From Sphingopyxis panaciterrulae (GTDB taxonomy: Bacteria; Pseudomonadota; Alphaproteobacteria; Sphingomonadales; Sphingomonadaceae): 64,000 nt of DNA. The notes under the pieces are model-generated. The model searched no databases, was not told where the DNA came from, and saw only the letters and a program-made list of their open reading frames with translations. Below, piece after piece: positions 32,291 to 41,015 of the stretch; position 1 is the stretch's first letter, and each line of letters starts with the position of its first letter. The stretch lies in contig NZ_JACIJH010000004.1 in the NCBI RefSeq assembly GCF_014199295.1, forward strand, positions 1 through 64,000, given 5' to 3'. The position numbers were made by a program, and so were the translations under genes.

Positions 32291-33463
32291 TCAGCCCACG
32301 CGCTGCTTCTGGCGGATCAGGCGAATATAGGTATCGGCGACCGACTGGTTGATCGCATCCCACTGATAAGCCGTGCTTTCCTGCACCGCCGCGGCGCCGT
32401 GCGCGGCGCGGATCTGCGGGTCGCGGCAATAGCGTTCGAGCTCGTCGGCGAAGAGGCTGATCGCACCGGGCGACACGAGATAGCCGGTCTGGCCGTGCTT
32501 GACGATGCTCGCGCTGCCGGTCGCGCGCGCCGCGACCACCGGCAGGCCGCACGCCATCGCCTCCAGCGTTACATTGCCGAAGGTTTCGGTCACCGACGGG
32601 TTGAACAGCATGTCGCACGAAGCGAGCGCGCGGGCGAGCGCCTCGCCGCCCTGAAAACCGACGAAGCGGGCGCGGGGCAGGCGCGATTCGAACCAGTCGC
32701 CAGCCGGCCCCTCGCCGATCACGACGACCTCGTGCGGAACGCCGCGGCGGCGCAGCGCGTCGATCGTGTCGGCGAAGACGTCGAGCCCCTTTTCCATGAC
32801 CAACCGGCCGAGGAAGCCGATGACCGGCGTGTCGTCGTCGATATCGAGCTCGCGCCGCCAGTCCGCGTCGCGGCGGCCGGGATGGAAAATCTCGCGCTCG
32901 ACCCCGCGGGTCCAGATGCCGATGTCGTAGTTCATCCGCTGCTCGCGCAACACCTGCGCAAAGCTTTCGGAGGGTGCGATCAGCGCGTCGCAGCGGCGAT
33001 AGAGCCGGCGCAGCCAGGCGACGCAGAGCGGTTCGAGGAAGGAGAGATTATAGTAGCGAAAATAGGTTTCGAAGCGCGTGTGGACCGAGCAGGCGACCGG
33101 AATGCGCCGTCGCCGCGCCCAGGCCGCGGCCTGCCGCGACACGCGGTCGGGGCTCGATATATGGAGGATGTTCGGCGCGAACTTGCTGATATCCTCGCGC
33201 ACCCGGGACGAGAAGGACAAGGGAATACGATATTCGCCGCGTCCGGGGATCGCCATCGACGGCACGCTGACGAGATCGCCGGTCGGCGCGAAATCGGGGT
33301 CGTCGACCGTCGGCGAATAGACGCGCACCGCCGCCCCCTGCCGCAGCAGATAGCCGACGAGCCGGTTGAGCGCCTTGTTGGCGCCGTCGACCGTCATGTT
33401 GTAATTGCCGCTGAACAGCGCGATGCGGAGGTCGGAAGCGTCCATTTCCCCTGCGCTAGTCAT
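32291..33463 (-). CDS. family 4 glycosyltransferase (mannosyltransferase-like)
   Basis: A 390-residue GT-B enzyme. The N terminus (LRIALFSGNYNMTVDGANKAL) and NILHISSPDRVSR, HTRFETYFRYY match the group of GDP-mannose-dependent alpha-mannosyltransferases. The C-terminal nucleotide-sugar domain has GRLVMEKGLDVFAD and the E-x7-E motif in TETFGNVTLEAMACGLPVVA. Two starts are possible, 33463 (MTSAGEM) and 33445 (MDASDL); the first is used because the second is too close to AGGGGA. Product is probably a glycolipid. It heads a three-gene unit with rarA and yjbR. Confidence 0.85.
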   Translation of the reverse strand: MTSAGEMDASDLRIALFSGNYNMTVDGANKALNRLVGYLLRQGAAVRVYSPTVDDPDFAPTGDLVSVPSMAIPGRGEYRIPLSFSSRVREDISKFAPNILHISSPDRVSRQAAAWARRRRIPVACSVHTRFETYFRYYNLSFLEPLCVAWLRRLYRRCDALIAPSESFAQVLREQRMNYDIGIWTRGVEREIFHPGRRDADWRRELDIDDDTPVIGFLGRLVMEKGLDVFADTIDALRRRGVPHEVVVIGEGPAGDWFESRLPRARFVGFQGGEALARALASCDMLFNPSVTETFGNVTLEAMACGLPVVAARATGSASIVKHGQTGYLVSPGAISLFADELERYCRDPQIRAAHGAAAVQESTAYQWDAINQSVADTYIRLIRQKQRVG

Positions 33464-33540
33464 ATCGCCCCGCAAAGGCAATCGAGCGGTCGGGTCGCCA
33501 GGCGATCGGTTTGACGGCAGGCATGTGCTTTTGCTTTCTT

Positions 33541-33617
33541 CGTCACCCCGGACTTGATCCGGGGTCCCGCTCAGCGACGCCGGAAAAGCGGGACCCCGGA
33601 TCAAGTCCGGGGTGACG
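33541..33617. repeat. extragenic palindromic repeat with perfect 30-bp arms
   Basis: Arms at 33541-33570 and 33588-33617 (beginning CGTCACCCCGGACTTGATCC) are perfect inverted copies around a 17-base centre. The same arm occurs at 17831. It lies in the gap between the glycosyltransferase start and the corC end. Confidence 0.9.
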
Positions 33618-33666
33618 AGACGGGGAATGGCTCCTTCCAAAGCCGGACGGACCCACCGCCGTCGCG

Positions 33667-34608
33667 TCAGAATTCGTCGCCGCGGTCCGGCGAGGCTTCG
33701 AGGTCGACCTCGACCGGAGGGTGGAGGCGGAGGTGATGGACGCGGCGTTCGTCGGCCTCGGTCACCTCGATGCGCCAGCCGCTGGGGTGGAGCAGGATTT
33801 CGCCGACCTCCGGGACATGGCCGGCCAGCACCGCGGCGAGGCCGCCGACGGTATCGACATCCTCCTCGACCTCGGCCAGCCGCGGGTCGATCGTCTCGCC
33901 GATGTCGTCGAGTTCGGCGCGCGCGTCCGCCTCCCAGCAACCGTTTTCACCCGGTGCGAAGAGGATGGCCGGTTCGTCGTCATGCTCATCCTCGATCTCG
34001 CCCACAATCTCCTCGACCAGATCCTCGATGGTCACGAGACCCTCGGTCCCCGAATATTCGTCGATCACGATCGCGAGATGGGTGCGCTGCGCGCGCATCC
34101 CGGCGAGCAGGTCGAGCACGCCCATCGATTGCGGGACGTAGAGCGGCTGGCGGATCAGGTCGATCAGCGGCGGCGGCACGCGGCCCTCGGCGAGCACCGC
34201 GAACACGTCCTTGACGTGGATCATCCCGACCACCTCGTCGAGATTTTCGCGATAGACCGGCAGGCGGCTGTGCCCCGCCTCGGCAAAGAGGGCGACGATA
34301 TCCTGGAAGGACGCGCTTTCGTCGATGGCGATGATGTCGGAGCGCGGCACCGCGACGTCGTCGACCGTCTCCTCGCCGAAATGGAGAAGGTTGCGCAGCA
34401 TCTTGCGTTCGATGGGCGACAGGTCGCCGACGATGCTGCTGCCGCGGCGCTCGGCGCCCTCCTCCTCGGCCTCGTCGATCGCCTCCTCGATCTGTTCGCG
34501 CAGGCTTGGCTCGCCATTTCCGCCAAACAACAAGGATTTGAGGCCGGCCAGCAGGCCGGATCTACTGTCCTCTTCCGATCGGTTCGAAGGTCCCTGGTCG
34601 TCGGGCAT
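33667..34608 (-). CDS. corC: CorC/HlyC family CBS-domain protein
   Basis: A 313-residue cytoplasmic protein without the N-terminal membrane domain of larger relatives. Two CBS domains (about residues 75-195; [54 protein letters not shown]) precede the CorC_HlyC domain (about 225-305; [20 protein letters not shown]). CorC proteins are linked to magnesium and cobalt efflux. It follows ybeY by 33 bases, as in the conserved phoH-ybeY-corC cluster. lnt, often next in that cluster, is absent here. Confidence 0.92.
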   Translation of the reverse strand: MPDDQGPSNRSEEDSRSGLLAGLKSLLFGGNGEPSLREQIEEAIDEAEEEGAERRGSSIVGDLSPIERKMLRNLLHFGEETVDDVAVPRSDIIAIDESASFQDIVALFAEAGHSRLPVYRENLDEVVGMIHVKDVFAVLAEGRVPPPLIDLIRQPLYVPQSMGVLDLLAGMRAQRTHLAIVIDEYSGTEGLVTIEDLVEEIVGEIEDEHDDEPAILFAPGENGCWEADARAELDDIGETIDPRLAEVEEDVDTVGGLAAVLAGHVPEVGEILLHPSGWRIEVTEADERRVHHLRLHPPVEVDLEASPDRGDEF

Positions 34609-34641
34609 GATGGTGCGTCTATCCTTGTTGGGGTTCTGACC

Positions 34642-35163
34642 CTAGTCCTGATCGTCATATGGATTGGCGATGCCCAGCGATGCAAGGGCTTTCACCTCCA
34701 GCGCCTCCATCGCCGTGGCGGCCGGATCGTCGATATGATCATAGCCGACGAGATGGAGCGTACCGTGGACGATCAGGTGCGTTGCATGATCCGCCAGCGA
34801 AATGCCCTTCTCCGCCGCCTCGCGCGCGCAGGTTTCGCGCGCCAGCACGATATCGCCGAGCAATATCTCTCCCCCCCCGGATTCTTTGGCGTCGCTGTTG
34901 GCGAGGCCGGCGAGCAGGTCGGCCTGCACCTGCGGGAAAGAGAGGACGTTGGTGGGCCTGTCCTTGCCGCGAAAGTCGCGGTTGAGCGCCTGCACCTCGT
35001 CGTCGCCGGTCAGCCGCACCGCGACCTCGACAAGCGGCGCGGCATCGGCGAGGCCCGCCCAGGGGGTCAGCGCGAGCGCCGCGGCGACCGCCTCCCCTGC
35101 CCGCGCGTCCCAATCGAGACTGTCCGGCCAGGGCGAGGCCTGCTGGGTTTCGACGCTCAGCAT
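34642..35163 (-). CDS. ybeY: endoribonuclease YbeY, rRNA maturation factor
   Basis: A 173-residue zinc-dependent endoribonuclease for 16S rRNA 3' processing and ribosome quality control. The metal-binding H-x3-H-x5-H signature is intact in HGTLHLVGYDH near the C terminus. NRDFRGKDRPTNVLSFP is the other family hallmark. It heads a ybeY-corC unit. In relatives phoH is directly upstream; here phoH is 4.7 kb away, with five unrelated features between. Confidence 0.95.
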   Translation of the reverse strand: MLSVETQQASPWPDSLDWDARAGEAVAAALALTPWAGLADAAPLVEVAVRLTGDDEVQALNRDFRGKDRPTNVLSFPQVQADLLAGLANSDAKESGGGEILLGDIVLARETCAREAAEKGISLADHATHLIVHGTLHLVGYDHIDDPAATAMEALEVKALASLGIANPYDDQD

Positions 35164-35340
35164 GCAATGGGCCCGATACGAAAAAGGGCGGAAATCCGCG
35201 CAACTTCACTCGCAAATCGCGTTTTTCGGGCCGGATGGAGGAAAGTCAGGACCATGTCGGAGACGGTAACGCGCCGCGATATTGTAGGACAGCGGAAATT
35301 GCGGGGGGGCATCGGTCTTCCGCGCCGAACGAAAGAACGC

Positions 35341-35368
35341 CCCTTCGACAAGCTCAGGGCGAACGGGG
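35341..35368. repeat. single arm of the TTCGACAAGCTCAG palindromic repeat
   Basis: CTTCGACAAGCTCAGGGCGAACGG matches arms of the two full elements at 40905 and 57738. Only one arm is present, in the 219-base gap between ybeY and the penicillin-binding protein gene. Confidence 0.7.
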
Positions 35369-35382
35369 TTGGGAAGCGCGGG

Positions 35383-37446
35383 TCATGGCGGCGTCGGCTG
35401 GGGCGCCGGTTCGGGAGCCGGCGCGCCCGCGGGCGGCGTGGGCGGCCGGTCGCCGAGGGGGAGCTTGAGGTCGATGGCGGTGCCATTGATCTCGGTTCGG
35501 ATGACCGCCTGCCCGTCCTGCACGCCGACGCTGGTCCGATCACCGACCGGGATGGCGCCGATGTCGGGCACGTCGAGCGGCTGCACCGGCCCTTCGGGAT
35601 TCGCGGGCGGGGTCGTCCGCTTCGGCGCGCTCTTCTGCCCCAGCGCCTGGGTCATGAAGTCGCGCCAGACGCGCGCCGGCAGGCCGCCGCCCGAAACGCC
35701 CCGCAGCGGCGAATTGTCGTCGTTGCCGACCCACACGCCGACGACGAGGTCGCCGGCATAGCCGACGAACAGCGCATCGCGATTGTCCTGGCTGGTGCCC
35801 GTCTTGCCGAAATTGGGGACGCTGAGCATCGCCGCGCGGCCGGTGCCACGGTTAACCGTTGCACGCAGCATCTGTTCCATATCGTCGTGCTCGCGCGACC
35901 CGAAGCTGTCGGGGCCGGAAATGAAGCGGGTGAACCAGCCCTTCTCCGCCGCCTCGAAGGCGTGCGGTTCGACCGGATAGCTATCGGCCGCGACCGCGGC
36001 ATAGGCCGAAGTCAGCTCGAGCAGGGTCATGCTCGACGTGCCGAGCGCGAGGCTGGAATCGCCCTTGGGCAGCGGTGCGGTGACGCCGAGCGCGCGCGCC
36101 ATCGCAATGACCTTGTCGGCGCCGACCTCCTGGAACAGTCGCACCGCCGCGACGTTGCTGGAGGTAGCGAAGGCGCGCTCGAGGCTGATCGTCGGGGAAT
36201 AGGCGCCGCCCGCATTCTTGGGACGATAGCTGCCGGTTTCGATCGGCCGGTTGTCGATCTCGTCCTCTGGCTCCCACCCGTTGCGCAGCGCGGCGAGATA
36301 GACGAAGAGCTTGAAGGTCGAGCCCGGCTGGCGCCGCGCCTGCGTCGCGCGGTTGAACGGGCTGTCGGCATAGTCCTTGCCCCCGATCATCGCGACCACC
36401 TCTCCGTTCGGACGCATCGCGACGAGCGCGATCTGCGCCTTGCCGAGCGGCGCGCGCGCGACGGCGCGGCGGGCGGCCGCCTGGAGCCGCGAATCGAGCG
36501 TCGTGCGGATCGTCTGGCGCGCATAGCCGACGTCGCTCAATTTGCGTGCCTCGGGCAGCGCCCAGTCGGCGAAATAGGTGCCGGTCGGAAGCTCCCGGCG
36601 GTCGCGCCCGTCGATGCGCGGGGCACGCGCCGCCCTCGCCTGCTGCGGCGTGATATAGCCCTCCTCCGCCATCGCCCCGAGCACGAGGCGCATCCGGTCC
36701 ATCGCGAGGTCCGGATTGCGGGTCGGAGCGAGGCGCGAGGGCGCCTTGACCAATCCCGCGAGCAGCGCCGCCTGCGCGGGGTCGAGTTTTTCGGGCTGAC
36801 GGTTGAAGTAATGGAGCGAGGCGGCACGCAACCCATAGCAATTGTCGCCGAAATAGGCGTTCGACAGATAGCGTTCGAGAATCTCGTCCTTGGTCAGCCA
36901 CGCTTCCAGCCAGAAGGCGATCAGCGCCTCGCGCGCCTTGCGGCCGAGGGTCTGCTTGGGCGAGAGGAAGGTGAATTTGGCGAGTTGCTGGGTGATGGTG
37001 CTGCCGCCCTGGGTGCGGCCCGAGGTCATGTTGGTCCAGAGAGCCCGCGCGATGCTGCGCGGGTCGATGCCCCAATGACTGTAGAAGCGCCGGTCCTCGA
37101 TCGCGACGAAGGCGCCGGTGACATGCTTCGGCAGCTTCGCCACCTCGACCGGCGTTTCGACGATCGCGCCGGTACGCGCGATCGGGGTGCCGTCGGACGC
37201 CAGCAGGGTGAGTTCGGGCGGCGCGATCGGCTCCAGCGACTTGGACAGCGGCGCGGTGATCGCGAGCCAGCCGACGAGCAGAATGAAGAGAAGCGCGAAC
37301 GCCGCAAAGCCCCGCCCGACCCAGCGCAGCCGCCGGCGCCAGCGGGATTCGGACCGCCGCGCGGCGGCATCGGTCGGCGGGACAAGCGGCACTTCCTCCG
37401 CCGGCGGCGGCGGAGAGGAGAAAAGCGGGTGGTTGAACGCGGTCAT
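35383..37446 (-). CDS. class A penicillin-binding protein (transglycosylase/transpeptidase)
   Basis: A 687-residue bifunctional peptidoglycan synthase. A short cytoplasmic Arg-rich segment and one membrane helix (about 50-70) precede the GT51 domain, with IEDRRFYSHWGIDPR and GGSTITQQLAKFTF. The transpeptidase domain has the three active-site boxes: Ser in GSTFKLF (SxxK), SSN in ATSSNVAAV and KTGTS in FGKTGTSQD. The C terminus is Pro-rich and probably disordered. The start at 37446 is MTAFNHP; longer frames lack support. It stands alone in the segment that splits phoH from ybeY. Confidence 0.93.
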   Translation of the reverse strand: MTAFNHPLFSSPPPPAEEVPLVPPTDAAARRSESRWRRRLRWVGRGFAAFALLFILLVGWLAITAPLSKSLEPIAPPELTLLASDGTPIARTGAIVETPVEVAKLPKHVTGAFVAIEDRRFYSHWGIDPRSIARALWTNMTSGRTQGGSTITQQLAKFTFLSPKQTLGRKAREALIAFWLEAWLTKDEILERYLSNAYFGDNCYGLRAASLHYFNRQPEKLDPAQAALLAGLVKAPSRLAPTRNPDLAMDRMRLVLGAMAEEGYITPQQARAARAPRIDGRDRRELPTGTYFADWALPEARKLSDVGYARQTIRTTLDSRLQAAARRAVARAPLGKAQIALVAMRPNGEVVAMIGGKDYADSPFNRATQARRQPGSTFKLFVYLAALRNGWEPEDEIDNRPIETGSYRPKNAGGAYSPTISLERAFATSSNVAAVRLFQEVGADKVIAMARALGVTAPLPKGDSSLALGTSSMTLLELTSAYAAVAADSYPVEPHAFEAAEKGWFTRFISGPDSFGSREHDDMEQMLRATVNRGTGRAAMLSVPNFGKTGTSQDNRDALFVGYAGDLVVGVWVGNDDNSPLRGVSGGGLPARVWRDFMTQALGQKSAPKRTTPPANPEGPVQPLDVPDIGAIPVGDRTSVGVQDGQAVIRTEINGTAIDLKLPLGDRPPTPPAGAPAPEPAPQPTPP

Positions 37447-37593
37447 GCCGGCCCCCGTATTACACTGACAATACAGGCGAGGCAAATGGGATTGGTGGGC
37501 GGATGCAGGTGAGCGCAAAGATTGGCGGAGCAAGCAAAAGCTCTCTCCGCTGCAGGGGAGAGAGCATGAATCTCCGGGATTCTCCCTCCGGTC

Positions 37594-38460
37594 CTAATGC
37601 ATATGCCGCAACTTGTCGGGGTTGCGCATGACATAGATGGCGACGATCTGGCCCGCTTCGATCTCCAGCGCCGTGGTCTGGAGCTCGCCGTCGGCCTCGC
37701 GGGTGACGAAGCCCGGCAGGCCGTTGATCAGGCCGGTCTGGACCAGCGTCGAGCCATATTTGGCAAACAGCACGGCGAGGCTGCGGTGAAGCTTCAGCAC
37801 CGTGTCGAAACCCAGCACCGGCACGACCGCGGCGGGGCGCTTGCCGCCGCCGTCGGACCACATGCCGACATCGGCGGCGAGCAGCGCGCCGAGGGTGTCC
37901 ATGTCCCCGCTGCGCGAAGCGGCGAAGAAGGCGCTCGCGATTTCGAGGCCGCGTTGCTTTTCGAGCTTGTAGCGCGGGCGCGCCTCGCGAACATGGGTGC
38001 GGGCACGGGCGGCGAGCTGGCGCGCCGCCGCGGCGTCGCGGCCGATCGTCGCCGCGACCTCATCGAAGCCGACGCCGAACACGTCGTGGAGGAGGAAGGC
38101 CGCGCGCTCCAGCGGCGAGAGCCGTTCGAGCGCGAGCATCAGCGGCAGGGTGACGTCGTCGTCGGGCTCCTCCTCGACGAGCGGCTCGGGCAGCCACGGC
38201 CCGACATAGGTTTCGCGCCGGTACCGCGCCGATTTCAATTGGTCGAGGCAGAGGCGGGTCACGGTGCGGCGCAACCACGCCTCGGGCACCTCGACCGCGG
38301 CGCGATCGGTGCCGAGCCAGCGCAGGAAGGCGTCTTGCACCACATCCTCGGCATCGGCGAGCGAGCCGAGCATGCGATAGGCGACGCGGGTCAGCAGCGG
38401 GCGCAGCGGGTCGAAATCCGCCGCCGCGTCCGCGCTGTCCTGGCGGCCCGGCGCCGTCAT
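37594..38460 (-). CDS. ECF41-family RNA polymerase sigma factor
   Basis: A 288-residue extracytoplasmic-function sigma factor with region 2 (about 20-85; DAEDVVQDAFLRWL) and region 4 (about 108-160; LSPLERAAFLLHDVFG). The long C-terminal SnoaL-like extension is diagnostic of ECF41: WLPEP at 89-93, DGGGK at 203-207 and NPDKL at 280-284. In ECF41 the extension controls sigma activity in place of an anti-sigma factor. Its ATG overlaps the stop of the upstream carboxymuconolactone-decarboxylase gene, its conserved partner. A promoter matching the ECF41 consensus precedes that gene, so the unit is probably autoregulated. The inducing signal is unknown. Confidence 0.92.
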   Translation of the reverse strand: MTAPGRQDSADAAADFDPLRPLLTRVAYRMLGSLADAEDVVQDAFLRWLGTDRAAVEVPEAWLRRTVTRLCLDQLKSARYRRETYVGPWLPEPLVEEEPDDDVTLPLMLALERLSPLERAAFLLHDVFGVGFDEVAATIGRDAAAARQLAARARTHVREARPRYKLEKQRGLEIASAFFAASRSGDMDTLGALLAADVGMWSDGGGKRPAAVVPVLGFDTVLKLHRSLAVLFAKYGSTLVQTGLINGLPGFVTREADGELQTTALEIEAGQIVAIYVMRNPDKLRHMH

Positions 38461-38918
38461 CAGGCGGCCTTCGCCGGCACGCCGCCTTCGTACCAGAGGT
38501 CGAAGCCGACCGCGATGCGGTTCCAGCCGTTGATGACGTTGATCATCACGGTCAGGTTCATCTGCTCCTCCGGCGTGAAATGCGCTTCGAGCGCTTCGCG
38601 CGCTTCTTTTTGTGTGTGCCCCTGCGACAGGCGCGTCAAGGCGTCGGTCCAGGCGAGCGCGGCCCGCTCGCGCGGCGTGTAGACCGGCGCTTCGTGCCAC
38701 GCCGCGACCAGGTAGATGCGCTGCTCGGTCTCGCCATGCGCGCGGGCATCGGCGGTGTGCATATTGATGCAGTTGGCGCAGCCGTTCAGGATCGACGAGC
38801 GGATCTTGACCAGCTCGATCAGGCTCTTTTCAAGGCTTTTTTCAGCCGCGAGGCTGACCGCCATCCATTGCTTCATCAGTTGCGGGGAGGCGGCGAAGGG
38901 GTCGGTTATGCTGGTCAT
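38460..38918 (-). CDS. carboxymuconolactone decarboxylase / AhpD-like protein, ECF41 partner
   Basis: A 152-residue all-helical protein of the AhpD/CMD fold. The redox pair Cys47-x2-Cys50 with a following His54 (NGCANCINMH) is the peroxidase-type active site, so a disulfide-reductase or alkylhydroperoxidase role is more likely than decarboxylation. An AAAGGAG ribosome site precedes the ATG. It is the first gene of the unit with the ECF41 sigma gene (ATGA overlap) and is preceded by the predicted sigma target promoter. Substrate is unknown. Confidence 0.9.
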   Translation of the reverse strand: MTSITDPFAASPQLMKQWMAVSLAAEKSLEKSLIELVKIRSSILNGCANCINMHTADARAHGETEQRIYLVAAWHEAPVYTPRERAALAWTDALTRLSQGHTQKEAREALEAHFTPEEQMNLTVMINVINGWNRIAVGFDLWYEGGVPAKAA

Positions 38919-38950
38919 GTCACATCTCCTTTGCTGGGTTGTACCGGCCT

Positions 38951-38977
38951 GACGAGGCAGGGTCGGCGGATGTGACA
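38951..38977 (-). promoter_or_regulatory. ECF41-dependent promoter
   Basis: On the minus strand TGTCACA, 16 bases, then CGTC: an exact match to the published ECF41 consensus as I recall it (TGTCACA-N16-CGTC). It lies 33-59 bases upstream of the AhpD-like gene start. This is the expected position for the sigma factor's own target promoter. Confidence 0.8.
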
Positions 38978-39056
38978 TGGCGCACGAAAAAATTTCGTGT
39001 TTCGGGAGAAATCCGATAGCGTCGCCTTTGTCGATCGCGACATGGAGGGGACGATC

Positions 39057-39437
39057 ATGAAATTTCTCGATGGTTTCGGCGAACAGGCCTATGCGCTGCT
39101 GCGCATCGTCGCGGGCCTTTTGTTCCTCGCGCACGGGGTACAGAAATTCTTCAATTTCCCGACCGATTTCCCGATGCCGCTCAATCCGATGCTGCACGCG
39201 GCGGGAGCGATCGAACTGGTCGCGGGTGGCCTGATCGTCCTGGGCCTCTTCACCCGCCCCGCGGCCTTCATCGCCAGCGGCATGGCGGCCGTCGGTTACT
39301 GGATGGTGCACGGCAGCAACGGCCCCTATCCCATCGCCAACGGCGGCGAGACGATCGTGCTTTACTGCTTCCTTTTCCTGTTCATCGCGACGCGCGGCGC
39401 GGGGATCTGGAGCGTCGACGGCGCGAGGAAGGCCTAG
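39057..39437 (+). CDS. DoxX family membrane protein
   Basis: A 126-residue protein with four hydrophobic segments. The family pattern is seen in LLRIVAGLLFLAHGVQKFF, AAGAIELVAGGLIVLGLFTRPAAFIASGMAAVGYW and a final TM helix. DoxX proteins are associated with redox or thiol-stress functions, but the mechanism of this type is unproven. A GGAGGGG ribosome site decides the start at 39057. It is divergent from the AhpD-like/ECF41 unit, which makes it a possible further target of the same stress response; no second ECF41 promoter was found on its strand. Confidence 0.88.
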   Translation: MKFLDGFGEQAYALLRIVAGLLFLAHGVQKFFNFPTDFPMPLNPMLHAAGAIELVAGGLIVLGLFTRPAAFIASGMAAVGYWMVHGSNGPYPIANGGETIVLYCFLFLFIATRGAGIWSVDGARKA

Positions 39438-39450
39438 GCATTGTCTGCAT

Positions 39451-39528
39451 TCAACATAACCATATCATGGCGCAGGCGAGGTGAACGAAGCTCATGAAGG
39501 CGGAGAGAGTTTTCTCGCAGCGCTCGGC
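39451..39528 (-). pseudogene. IS5-like transposase, C-terminal remnant
   Basis: On the minus strand 25 codons followed by TGA read ERCEKTLSAFMSFVHLACAM then IWLC. This matches the C-terminal end of IS5-family transposases, which typically finish with a TLSAFMSFVHLACAMIWL-like segment. A stop codon lies directly upstream in frame, and no further transposase is visible. It begins 14 bases after the DoxX stop. It is a relic of an insertion sequence in the segment that separates phoH from ybeY. Confidence 0.7.
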
Positions 39529-39700
39529 CTACCGCTGCGGCTCTCCCTGACGGTTGCGATCCTCGCGCCCTGGCAGCACCGGGCTGGCAGCCTTCGAGGC
39601 CAAGTCGCACCGGCCCGCACATTCCCACAAACCAGAGGCTCGCCGGTCTCCGGCGGGCCTTTTTACGTGCGGGGAGATCGAAAGCCTGCCTTCTCTTTCA

Positions 39701-39806
39701 TCGTCACCCTGAACTTGTTTCAGGGTCCATGGCCTGCCGTTTCCTTCGGCGCAGCGCAGGGTGAGAGGTCCGGCCATGGATGCTGAAACAAGTTCAGCAT
39801 GACGAG
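39701..39806. repeat. extragenic palindromic repeat (TCGTCACCCTGAACTTGTTTCAGG type)
   Basis: The arm TCGTCACCCTGAACTTGTTT at 39701 returns inverted as AAACAAGTTCAGCATGACGA ending near 39805, with CCATGG-containing inner arms. It lies in the 420-base gap between doxX and phoH, which otherwise holds only the transposase remnant. Confidence 0.75.
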
Positions 39807-39857
39807 GCCGCGAGGCAGTTTCCCACCCCAAAGCTGCCACTCTTTGTGAAGGCGGCC

Positions 39858-40865
39858 CTACGCCCCCGGTCCTTCATAGGCTTCGACGATCCGCCCGACG
39901 ATCGGGTGGCGGACGACGTCGGCGGCGGTGAAGCGACTGACGTTGATGCCTTCGACCCCCTCGAGCCGCGCGACCGCATCGGCGAGGCCCGAGGTCGCCG
40001 GCGCGGGCAGGTCGACCTGCTTGGGGTCACCGCAGATCACCATGCGGCTGTTCATGCCGAAGCGGGTGAGGAACATCTTCATCTGGGGGATCGTCGTGTT
40101 CTGCGCCTCGTCGAGGATGATGAAGGCGTCGGCGAGGGTGCGGCCGCGCATGAAGGCGAGCGGCGCGATCTCTATCTCTCCCGACGCGATGCGGCGCTCG
40201 ACCTGCTCGGCGGGCAGGCAGTCGTGCAAGGCGTCGTAGAGCGGGCGCAGATAGGGATCGACCTTTTCCTTCATGTCGCCGGGCAGGAAACCGAGCTTCT
40301 CCCCCGCTTCGACCGCGGGACGCGAGAGGATCAGGCGCTGGACGCTCCCGGTGATGAGCTGCGCGACCGCCTGCGCGACCGCGAGATAGGTCTTGCCGGT
40401 GCCCGCGGGGCCGAGCGCGAAGATCACGTCGTCGCGCGCAAGCGCCTGCATATAGGGAACCTGCGAGGGCGCGCGCGGAACGATCGTTTTCTTGCGCGTG
40501 CGGATCATCACCGTCGGCGCCTCGCTCGCATCCTGGCGAATGATGCCGTCGAGCGTCGGCTGCGCGGTCATCGCGATCACCGCGTCGACGAGGCCGGCGT
40601 CGATCTCCTCGCCGCGCTCGATCCGATCGTAGAGTTCGGTAAGCACGTCGCGGGCGCGCGCCGCGGCCTCCGCCTCCCCCTCGATCTGCACGCGGTTGCC
40701 GCGCGCCGAGATATAGACGCCGAGGCGGTTCTCGATCGCGACGAGGTTGCGGTCGAACTCGCCGAAGAGGATGCCCAAGAGCTGCGTCCGCTCGAACTCC
40801 GCCGTCAATCGGACGCGATCACCGGGTTCGGCGGGCGTTGCGGCGGTGAGCGGGCGTTTGGACAC
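39858..40865 (-). CDS. phoH: PhoH-like ATPase
   Basis: A 335-residue P-loop ATPase with an N-terminal KH-like region. Walker A is GPAGTGKTYLA and Walker B lies in ADAFIILDEAQNTT. The KFLTRFG-type segment MFLTRFGMNSRMVICGDPKQVDLP is typical of PhoH, which is linked with YbeY in RNA metabolism. The start is a GTG at 40865 with AAGGAG upstream; no ATG fits. It lies after miaB in the conserved order, but ybeY is displaced to the far side of a 4.7-kb insert. Confidence 0.94.
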   Translation of the reverse strand: MSKRPLTAATPAEPGDRVRLTAEFERTQLLGILFGEFDRNLVAIENRLGVYISARGNRVQIEGEAEAAARARDVLTELYDRIERGEEIDAGLVDAVIAMTAQPTLDGIIRQDASEAPTVMIRTRKKTIVPRAPSQVPYMQALARDDVIFALGPAGTGKTYLAVAQAVAQLITGSVQRLILSRPAVEAGEKLGFLPGDMKEKVDPYLRPLYDALHDCLPAEQVERRIASGEIEIAPLAFMRGRTLADAFIILDEAQNTTIPQMKMFLTRFGMNSRMVICGDPKQVDLPAPATSGLADAVARLEGVEGINVSRFTAADVVRHPIVGRIVEAYEGPGA

Positions 40866-40904
40866 GTGGGCAGCACTCCTTGAACCAGGTTCAGCGAAAT
40901 AAAA

Positions 40905-40992
40905 CCGTCCGCCCTGAGCTTGTCGCAGGGCCGTATTTTCTTTTGACGTCGCAACAAGAAGGGCGGTGCTTCGACAAGCTCAGCACGAACGG
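40905..40992. repeat. extragenic palindromic repeat (TTCGACAAGCTCAG type)
   Basis: CCGTCCGCCCTGAGCTTGTCG at the left is mirrored by CTTCGACAAGCTCAGCACGAACGG at the right, around a central region with inner GGCCGT/GGGCGG arms. The same element occurs at 57738-57826. It lies between the miaB stop and the phoH start. Confidence 0.85.
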
Positions 40993-41015
40993 AGTTTTTG
41001 TTTCAGCGGATCGCA

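Noticed and set aside
33721..37512. A 1263-codon open frame on the plus strand across corC, ybeY and the penicillin-binding protein gene
   Set aside because: It crosses three well-supported minus-strand genes and their gaps; its Arg/Asp/Gly-rich translation is typical of antisense GC-rich frames.
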